Shown here: one piece after another, positions 17,401 through 21,679 of the stretch | Layout of the letters: each line of letters starts with the position of its first letter | Numbering within the stretch: the first letter of the stretch is position 1 | From: UBA1413 sp964349885 | GTDB lineage: Bacteria > Bacteroidota > Bacteroidia > Bacteroidales > Prolixibacteraceae | Assembly (NCBI GenBank): GCA_964349885.1 | Contig: CAYGIQ010000031.1 | Location: forward strand, 1-21,679 | Direction of reading: 5' to 3' | Length of the DNA stretch: 21,679 nt | The notes under the pieces: generated by a model | Database searches by the model: none | Told to the model about the DNA's origin: nothing | What the model saw: only the letters and a program-made list of their open reading frames with translations | Translations under genes and position numbers: made by a program

Positions 17401-20400
17401 TAATCAGCGGAACCCGCTGGCTAGGAGCTACACCAAATTTTCGCAGGGAGTGGAATGCCCCCTCCAACTGGACCGGGGGAATTGTTCCACGAGCCACCGA
17501 TGATGTTACCATTCCGGGAAATATTGCGTCTATCAATATTGCTTTACTACCAGCTGGCGTGCAGACCGAAGTCAGCAGCATCAGGATATTAGAAGGTGGT
17601 CAGCTCGACGGAGGAACCGGCCATTTGGTGCTATCGGGCGGCATTTATACCGATACCTTTGGGTCGGGAGCCACTTATACCTGGATCAATTTGGGCACAT
17701 TTACACCCACTGCAAGTATCGGTGGTAGTCGTGTTTCCTTCGCCTACTCCGATGCAAGCACCATACCGTTTGCCGGCACCGCCAATTTCTTCGATTTCGG
17801 GATTGCCACAGGCACCCACTTCAAAATGCCTGAAAATAGCATAATGAGTATCGAAGGAAATCCGATAAACCAGGGCACATGGGATGCTACAACTGTCAGC
17901 AATACTGTAATCTACAACGGTATATCAGGACTAGTCCAAGCGGTAATCAATCCAAATGGCGGCTCCCAAGGCTACTATAATTTGGTATTAAAAGAGACAG
18001 ACCCTATTAATTTGCCCGCATTGCTGCAGATTAAAGGAGATTTGAATAACTCAGTAACCGGAGCTGTTACTTCCAATGGTGAGGTGATCTTCGATGGGGG
18101 TCGGGAGCAGAGGTTGCTTGGGACGCACGCAGTTGATTTTAAAGACGTGGGGGTAACTGGCAGCAATACCCAGTTAAAAACGTTAAGTCCCTTTAACCTC
18201 AAGGGTAAGCTAAATGTCGGCGCAGGGGCAGCAGTTTCGGTCGAAAATGGAATGCAAATATCATTGAGCACCAATGTTTCAGGTACACTTAGCATCAATA
18301 CGCTGGTTGTACCAATTTTTAGAGGGGATTTGTCCGTTGAAACAGGTGGTGTTTTCAGCAATACGTTGAACACCGACATTTTGCTCGAAGGGAACCTTAT
18401 TAACCGGGGTCAGTTGCAGACCGGAATATCGACCTTCACCTTTGGAGGCAACAGTTTGAGAAGCATTGGAGGTACCCAAACCTCTGTGTTTTATACCATA
18501 AAAATCTCTAACAACAACGGTCTTACGCTGGTCGATGGCATAGATATGGAAGTGCTCAAACAACTGGAATGGTACAATAGTTACACAGGCGTAATTTCCA
18601 CCACCCTCAATGGCAGCGTAGTTTTGGGCCTCGATGCATCGATTATAAATCCTGGCACCAACAAGTATATAAACGGCAGGTTAAGCAGAAGAATAAATAC
18701 AACCCATATTGGCCAGTCGATTTTATTTGCTATTGGCAACAACAGCCGCTACACACCGGTAGAGATAATGCTTACCGGGATTGCAACTGAGGGACTATTA
18801 AGTGCGCAAAGCATACAGGGAGCGCATCCGAATCTTTCAACTTCCGGATTTGGAACAGGGGAATTATTCAGCGGCATCAACCGTTACTACCGCATTGAAG
18901 AAGCGTCGACCGGCTTTTCCAATGCCACCGTTACCCTTAATTGGGTATTGGCCGATGAAACCGTTGATCTGAGCACTGCTACCCTAACCGTTAAAAAATT
19001 CAGCAATGGGAGTTGGAGCACAGTAAACGTCGTAAGCCAAGATCGCTATTCCATTACTGTTAACAACATAAATGATTTCAGCGACTTTGCGATAGGAATT
19101 TTGGCAGCGCAAACCGCCTTTAATTTGACAGGCGGAGGAACGATATGCGGAACTTCGAGCACAACCATTGGGCTTGATGGTTCTGAAGAGGGGGTAACCT
19201 ATCAGCTGTATCGCGATGGCACAACGGTTGGTTCTACCGTGTCAGGTACAGGAAGTGCAATCACTTTTGGAACATTCAGTACAGCGGGTACATATACCGC
19301 CAATGGCTATCTGGTGGAGGGAAATACCTACTCCATGACCGGCAGTGCAACCATTGCAGTTTTAGATCCAGGTACCTGGACAGGCGCAGTGGATACCAAT
19401 TGGCAAACTGCGGAGAACTGGTGTGGCGGAATTCCAGCCGCGGAAACCGATGTTGTAATTCCTACCGGCATGACCCACTATCCCGTAATTAGCAGCGCTG
19501 CTACAACCCGCAGCATTACCATTGAAGCAGGCGCATCGCTTACCTTGTCAGACACAGGCACGTTAACCATATCGGGTAACTGGAACAACTACGGTAATTT
19601 TACAGCCGGCACCTCCACTACCACCTTCAATGGAGTGGGTGCCATAGGCGGCACAGCCACTACCACTTTTCACCATATAGCTGTTGTAACCCCGGGAAAC
19701 TTGACCACAGGTATTGCTGCTGTTGTTGGTGGAAATCTATCCATTGGAGGTACCTCCAGTTTAACCATTGGCGGATTTGACTTTACCGTTTCGGGAACCA
19801 CCTCGGTGGGAAGTAGCGGTGGTAGGTTGGCAATAAATTCTCCTGCTGGCAGCAAACGCTTTGCGGGCAAATTGACCGTTAATGGTGGCGGTTTCTGGAC
19901 CAACTCTGGAAATTCTGACGTTACCTTTGAGGGGGGGATAACCAACAACGCTACCAGTAATTTCTCGGCAGGGAGTGGGGTCCATTATTTCGCGGTAAAC
20001 AATCAGGAGATTAGGGGGACTGTAACAATTAGTAATATTACAATTGATAACATCACACTTAGCAATTTTAATTCGTTGTTTACCGAAAATATAAGTGGAA
20101 ACAACAATGGAGCTTTATTTCAAAATTCATTTTCAAAACTTTACGTTAGTGAATCGACGAATGATATTAACATAATAGCGGATACAGATGACAATGAGGT
20201 TATTTACAATGGTTCAGATCAAACAATCCACCCATCTAATTTCTTTAATTTAACATTTCAAGGATCTGGAACAATTAGTTCGACCTCAAGTTTACACATA
20301 AAAAATAACCTTATAATTGCCTCAGACCGTATTTTCAATGCCGGCACCTTTAGCCATACTTTGGGGGGCAATTTTACCAACAACGGCGCATTGAATGCCG

Positions 20401-21679
20401 GTACCTCCACCATTACCTTAAACGGTTCTTCGGCACAAACGGTCAGCGGTACTTCAGTGCCGGAATTCCACAATTTAGTCGTAAACAACAGTGCTGGGAT
20501 TACCCTTAGCACACCCGTTGCGGTAAGCAATACCCTTACTTTCGTAACCGGCAAAATCAATACAGGTATTCACACCGTTACCTTAAGCGAGACCGGTTCG
20601 GTTGTAGGAGCCAGCAGTGCCACCTACATATCTGGCAACGTGCGCAAGCAGTTTACCTCCGATCCAGGGTTTCAGGCCTTCACATTCCCAGTGGGCGACG
20701 CTTCCATCTATGCGCCGGTTGCTGTGGATTTAGACAACCAAAACGGCAGTCCGCTCAACCTGACTGTATTTATAAAAGAATCGGCCTCCGATCCATCCTC
20801 CGGTTTATCGTCAAAGGCAAACCGCGTATGGGTAACCCAGGGCAGCAGTGTACTTGCCAACAACGGAAGTTACACCATTACCTTTGACCTATCGAATACG
20901 ACCAACAGTGGAGATTTTGCAAACTATATTGTACGCAAATACACCAGTGACAGCTGGTCGACCGTGCCCTCAACAGTAAATGTTGAGAACAAGACCATGC
21001 AAGCGGCGGGTTTAACCACCTTCAGTGAATGGGAAATTGGCGAATGCGCTGCCCCGGTAATAACAACTCAACCCCAATCTGTAAGCATTGCGTATGGAGA
21101 GAATGCAGGATTCTCGGTTGCAGCCACCGGCAATATTGCCTCCTATACTTGGGAGATGTCGGCCGACGGCGGAACATTTACAGATGTCCTTAACGAAGGG
21201 ATCTATTCAGGAGCCAACACTGCTACCCTAACCCTCACCCTACCAACGGTATCTTTAAGCGGCAACTATTTCAGAGCCCAAATAATTTCGGAATGTGGAG
21301 CGATAGTTTTCACGGAGTCGGTGACGTTAACGGTGGCCGCTCGTACAATCACTATCACCGCAGCAAGCGATTCAAAACAATACGATGGTACCGCCCTTAC
21401 TACCAATACATTCACAATCACAGATGGCACCCTTGCTGCAAGTCAGACAGTCTCTTCTGTAACGATCACTGGTACACAAACCAATGTGGGTACAAGCTCT
21501 AACGTTGCTAGTGCAGCTGTAATCAAAGATGCCTCTGAGAACAACGTTACCGCCAACTACAACATTTCATATGTGGGCGGCGATCTGACCGTCACAGCTA
21601 AACCAATCACCGATTTCACCGTTGATCCAATTGACGCCCAAACATACTCGGGAACGGCTATTGAGCCAGGGGTCGTGGT
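11448..21679 (+). CDS. Giant modular surface protein, C-terminus beyond window
   Basis: One frame is open from the ATG at 11448 to the right edge: at least 3,410 codons, no stop. I translated it throughout. The N-terminus has a hydrophobic leader with a likely cleavage after ALAAHAQ (about residue 61), longer than a usual signal peptide. Three autotransporter-associated beta-strand (PATR, TIGR02601-like) units follow at residues about 331-599. The rest is a mosaic: 41-residue GNWTNNG modules (from 844, 935, 1721, 2315, 2710, 2974), PIGD/YAPV modules (from 1038, 1522, 2425, 3078), W...NW...P modules (from 1654, 1991, 2644), an Ig-like domain (about 3202-3298) and YDG/MBG-type domains from about 3299. 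Composition is rich in Thr, Gly, Asn and Ser. In Bacteroidota such proteins are exported outer-surface adhesins or matrix proteins, often with a type IX C-terminal signal, which is outside the window. Ligand unknown. Confidence 0.93.
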   Translation, partial: MHISTCKSLLLRGVHLLLLSVSLIKQLTLLLNPTLYLSHSARKATIVLLMVLGSALAAHAQTTYYLTTAGAANAHLPGSWNTAADGSGITLTTFTFSGAAISNTFDVPTNIAGVLNGNLTFIADAPGNNNTVSLALVVRGVLNTNGYNLTTSTTTGHNRATASISVSIENNGSLQFSAAGQLLSTFGTAARETQTVTFVDGSNLKTAHASGISGSIPINANVIQTYGIINYEFSGANQTLNILLATANSLNLSGSGTKTLNLTATVSSTLTIGSGVTLNAANFDVTAGTLSGTGTYQATTGVRILTIGTNNPTPVEFTGTISNGTATSVSVVKTGTGKQIFSGNSSYTGATSINVGTLAIAHANALGSNTGITTVASGASLEVLGSITTTEPLTIAGTGVGSTGALLNTGGTNTLSGNITLTAASTIGAASGTLNLGGTIAADFNKTFAGAGNISATNTISGPGAVTKTGTGVLTLSGSNTFSGALTIQAGVLSVPSVNDNATNGPLGNSIHAVTLGSGVSTSATLRYTGASEGTNKAFTIDAAGAFFEVTGSATLTLSAANALNGPLTKSGSGGVVLSGANTNDGNHLVSVLSGTLQFNRSGGTTLPSTTPFTATGGTLKISQPQTTANLTLSSGGTLEIDETAAFTINNNFNGGGTILNRGTLQLAGTSAMTFPNGTTVSALKTLQINTTGGVTLDQNLSFLDNGSLQIGSTAKLTAGNQTIAFGTGGSVTVSGTLTTALAQGLTGAEALFGNTPPTLTLANGSTVEYNGAEQTISGLTYSNLIISGTATKTFAAGAAILQDFSIKGTAQLTANGSFSVDGNVLIESGTLLSGGGFDHSIGGNLTNEGTFITGNATFTFHGSGNNTLTGVDTFYNLVISKSSGSITTSGTLSVSNNLVVNSGTFNSASTYHNVIIEDGATFAAPSAGTNTVTGNWTNNGSFTANNGQVVFAGTTTQTMGGTNTTTFYNLTMDGVGDKVLAINTVSTATLTMLQGKMFIGAYKLQANNSAGGSASSYVVTDGTGRLSLLLEQNSPKRYPIGASAYNPIELTNLDITDRFNMRVSDEDNTNANDFSKTVSRRWYGSKDGAGISNLSATLTVNKTDERYLEIHADPDKAKIGVFSGLYWAYAWTPTIATSTNTVSYTVMSTILNINSGEGFITVGYDNAFDPDRFTVSVAPQNPPLGVPNSTITVNSVNSQLVPTWLRENTSFVLTASNTTIQRGSTPGVVTGTIATNTYSTAVETIAFTEITTTNNPATVSATWVSGEPALQAGVSSDFMVINAQVFRPARTGNWSDENMWELSLDGGTTWGTTSYTFAQGSASNTFTEEALVLIPATVTLTANVDASFYSMVVEGTLDLVSGTLTLNHPEGNTRGYDIHVHGGLFKNSGGTFTNTNETYPIEIHGSTYWHARNGGEIPQAIWYSLDGVRATLRVTGITDQPLTRGLNQTFQNIIWDNQNQTVSQPLSHDLTINGSLDLVSGTLSTGTQHVVKAPIGGLTRTNGYIIGNLRYTVNSGANQTLLFPIGDNLNYAPVVVEFENVSNNGGNITANTTPTLAPPPLASGLSQVNYVNRKWDVSNNGVSFNTVSVSLQFNASDVVGSSTATYKVSRLSGTQWSLFETSASGVYSVTVSGITSLSDFYIAAQCDDDAYVWMGSVSNEWHNPANWCRNEVPNAGKNVFITAENLPFPVISGTAAVGSLTIMEGASLSLTGANSLTVFGNWTNNGTFTANAGLVSFTGTVTQTIGGNATTTFHHLSIDNPQGAQAGANLVVNGMLNLASSNPNTTSGTLEMVRNYGSYISEPTIDYPNTWRRESDILDSWVLTMGPDATISGVGDVTGRVLRTTLNDGVEYFFGNTRTSIKFNSNGSELPTAVMFVITRGDKGLHPNKTNALPRLYQIIKTGGTNNSTFTLKLPYDDATDENNLVTWDHHIPYSTNNTPHEHGKTSINTTDKYLLLEGHSIFYLTSNENIGEDAKYWMIGQSLISGTRWLGATPNFRREWNAPSNWTGGIVPRATDDVTIPGNIASINIALLPAGVQTEVSSIRILEGGQLDGGTGHLVLSGGIYTDTFGSGATYTWINLGTFTPTASIGGSRVSFAYSDASTIPFAGTANFFDFGIATGTHFKMPENSIMSIEGNPINQGTWDATTVSNTVIYNGISGLVQAVINPNGGSQGYYNLVLKETDPINLPALLQIKGDLNNSVTGAVTSNGEVIFDGGREQRLLGTHAVDFKDVGVTGSNTQLKTLSPFNLKGKLNVGAGAAVSVENGMQISLSTNVSGTLSINTLVVPIFRGDLSVETGGVFSNTLNTDILLEGNLINRGQLQTGISTFTFGGNSLRSIGGTQTSVFYTIKISNNNGLTLVDGIDMEVLKQLEWYNSYTGVISTTLNGSVVLGLDASIINPGTNKYINGRLSRRINTTHIGQSILFAIGNNSRYTPVEIMLTGIATEGLLSAQSIQGAHPNLSTSGFGTGELFSGINRYYRIEEASTGFSNATVTLNWVLADETVDLSTATLTVKKFSNGSWSTVNVVSQDRYSITVNNINDFSDFAIGILAAQTAFNLTGGGTICGTSSTTIGLDGSEEGVTYQLYRDGTTVGSTVSGTGSAITFGTFSTAGTYTANGYLVEGNTYSMTGSATIAVLDPGTWTGAVDTNWQTAENWCGGIPAAETDVVIPTGMTHYPVISSAATTRSITIEAGASLTLSDTGTLTISGNWNNYGNFTAGTSTTTFNGVGAIGGTATTTFHHIAVVTPGNLTTGIAAVVGGNLSIGGTSSLTIGGFDFTVSGTTSVGSSGGRLAINSPAGSKRFAGKLTVNGGGFWTNSGNSDVTFEGGITNNATSNFSAGSGVHYFAVNNQEIRGTVTISNITIDNITLSNFNSLFTENISGNNNGALFQNSFSKLYVSESTNDINIIADTDDNEVIYNGSDQTIHPSNFFNLTFQGSGTISSTSSLHIKNNLIIASDRIFNAGTFSHTLGGNFTNNGALNAGTSTITLNGSSAQTVSGTSVPEFHNLVVNNSAGITLSTPVAVSNTLTFVTGKINTGIHTVTLSETGSVVGASSATYISGNVRKQFTSDPGFQAFTFPVGDASIYAPVAVDLDNQNGSPLNLTVFIKESASDPSSGLSSKANRVWVTQGSSVLANNGSYTITFDLSNTTNSGDFANYIVRKYTSDSWSTVPSTVNVENKTMQAAGLTTFSEWEIGECAAPVITTQPQSVSIAYGENAGFSVAATGNIASYTWEMSADGGTFTDVLNEGIYSGANTATLTLTLPTVSLSGNYFRAQIISECGAIVFTESVTLTVAARTITITAASDSKQYDGTALTTNTFTITDGTLAASQTVSSVTITGTQTNVGTSSNVASAAVIKDASENNVTANYNISYVGGDLTVTAKPITDFTVDPIDAQTYSGTAIEPGVV
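12438..13244 (+). repeat. Three autotransporter-associated beta-strand repeats
   Basis: Units start at 12438 (VVKTGTGKQIFSGNSSYTGA), 12843 (VTKTGTGVLTLSGSNTFSGA) and 13149 (LTKSGSGGVVLSGANTNDGN). The shared pattern is [VL]-[TV]-K-[TS]-G-[TS]-G-x3-[FL]-S-G-x-[NS]-x-[YFN], then a GTL or GVL strand. They predict a beta-helix. The third has drifted in its second half. Confidence 0.8.
13977..14090 (+). repeat. GNxTNxG module, copy 1 (short)
   Basis: A 38-residue variant opening GNLTNEGTFITGNATFTFHG and closing TFYNLVIS. It lacks the GG-x-x-TTTF box of later copies, having GVDTFYNL instead. Confidence 0.7.
14250..14372 (+). repeat. GNxTNxG module, copy 2 (41 residues)
   Basis: Opens GNWTNNGSFTANNGQVVFAG and closes TTTFYNLTMDG. 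It agrees with the copy at 16608 at 27 of 41 residues by my count, with no gap. Confidence 0.8.
14559..14610 (+). repeat. PIGD/YAPV module start, copy 1
   Basis: RYPIGASAYNPIELTNLD matches the pattern [FY]-P-[IV]-G-x(3-6)-Y-x-P-[IV]. It is followed about 40 residues on by SRRWYGSK, a beta-sandwich half that recurs as RKWDVS and NRVWVT after other copies. Confidence 0.65.
16011..16070 (+). repeat. PIGD/YAPV module start, copy 2
   Basis: LLFPIGDNLNYAPVVVEFEN is followed after about 40 residues by NYVNRKWDVSNNG. Such modules occur in many large Bacteroidota surface proteins. Confidence 0.7.
16407..16730 (+). repeat. Composite unit: W/NW/P module plus 41-residue module
   Basis: The first part (16407-16493) reads WMGSVSNEWHNPANW, then EVP and NVFI. 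The second (16608-16730, copy 3 of the GNWTNNG module) reads GNWTNNGTFTANAGLVSFTG and closes TTTFHHLSIDN. The two module starts are 201 bases apart; the same pair recurs at 19377 with 198 bases. Confidence 0.8.
17418..17513 (+). repeat. W/NW/P module without an intact partner
   Basis: WLGATPNFRREWNAPSNW is followed by TGGIVPRATDDVTI. The region about 190 bases later reads SGGIYTDTFGSGATYTW, a strongly diverged partner module, so this unit has drifted or been shuffled. Confidence 0.65.
18390..18512 (+). repeat. GNxTNxG module, copy 4 (41 residues)
   Basis: Opens GNLINRGQLQTGISTFTFGG and closes SVFYTIKISN. Length is kept at 41 although sequence is far from the other copies, which points to a structural unit. 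Confidence 0.7.
18720..18780 (+). repeat. PIGD/YAPV module start, copy 3
   Basis: ILFAIGNNSRYTPVEIMLTG fits the pattern with Ala for Pro and Asn for Asp, and leads into NRYYRIEEA. Confidence 0.65.
19377..19691 (+). repeat. Composite unit, second copy
   Basis: The W/NW/P part (19377-19460) reads WTGAVDTNWQTAENW then GGIP and DVVI. The 39-residue GNWNNYG part (19575-19691, copy 5) reads GNWNNYGNFTAGTSTTTFNG and TTTFHHIAVV. Between the parts, IEAGASLTL matches MEGASLSL of the first composite unit, so the homology spans the whole unit. Confidence 0.8.
20010..20335 (+). other. AT-rich patch inside the giant gene
   Basis: Base and codon use change visibly: ATT, AAT, ATA and TTA replace the ACC, GGC and AAC codons of the flanks, while the frame stays open. 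The encoded stretch (for example ITIDNITLSNFNSL) is still beta-strand-like. It may be a segment of different origin. Confidence 0.55.
20367..20489 (+). repeat. GNxTNxG module, copy 6 (41 residues)
   Basis: Opens GNFTNNGALNAGTSTITLNG and closes VPEFHNLVVNN. It directly follows the AT-rich patch. Confidence 0.75.
20679..20740 (+). repeat. PIGD/YAPV module start, copy 4
   Basis: FTFPVGDASIYAPVAVDLDN, followed about 35 residues later by ANRVWVTQGSS. This is the closest match to copy 2. Confidence 0.7.
21051..21679 (+). other. Ig-like domain and YDG/MBG-type domains
   Basis: An Ig-like beta-sandwich (21051-21341) opens APVITTQPQSVSIAYGENAG with W in SYTWEMS and a later SGNYFRAQI strand. From 21342 a YDG/MBG-type domain reads KQYDGTALTTNTFT and ends near GGDLTVTA; a second starts at about 21600 with QTYSGTAIEPGVV and is cut by the window edge. 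These domains are usual near the C-terminal part of large Bacteroidota surface proteins. Confidence 0.75.

Overview
The window looks like a chromosome segment of a Bacteroidota bacterium, probably Bacteroidia; I cannot name the genus. The evidence is a BatC-BatD-BatE gene string, a Bacteroidota-type FabI, a tandem DUF1080 (3-keto-disaccharide hydrolase) protein, a TPR/AraC transmembrane regulator, TAnnTTTG-type -7 promoter boxes, no obvious Shine-Dalgarno sequences, and a giant threonine/glycine-rich surface protein of the kind usually exported by the type IX system.

Layout. Positions 1-3171 (+) hold the 3' end of batC, then batD and batE, a tight operon for envelope/aerotolerance proteins. 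Positions 3172-3720 have no convincing gene. Positions 3721-6458 (+) hold a two-gene unit: a secreted tandem-DUF1080 protein and a Tat-exported Gfo/Idh/MocA oxidoreductase, closed by a strong hairpin terminator shared with the convergent fabI (6550-7422, -). Positions 7423-7969 are non-coding and carry a cluster of small REP-like palindromes. A secreted xylose-isomerase-like TIM-barrel protein follows (7970-8806, -). Diverging from it is a membrane-spanning TPR-AraC regulator (9244-10989, +). After a 458-base leader region with a -7 box and a perfect hairpin comes one open reading frame that runs from 11448 past the right edge, at least 3,410 codons without a stop. I translated it by eye along its whole visible length.

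How the parts fit. The DUF1080, Gfo/Idh/MocA and TIM-barrel proteins all carry export signals and match the protein types seen in 3-keto-glycoside pathways of Bacteroidota. They plausibly form one periplasmic or surface sugar-processing set interrupted by housekeeping fabI. The TPR-AraC regulator sits between that set and the giant gene and could control either.

The most unusual content is the giant protein. Three autotransporter-associated beta-strand repeats come near the N-terminus. Then follows a mosaic of three recurring modules: a W/NW/P module, a 41-residue GNWTNNG...TTTFHHL module, and an F-P-I-G-D...YAPV module. An Ig-like domain and YDG/MBG-type domains lie at the right edge. Two copies of the first two modules keep nearly the same spacing. 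I see no mobile-element gene, CRISPR array, tRNA or rRNA.
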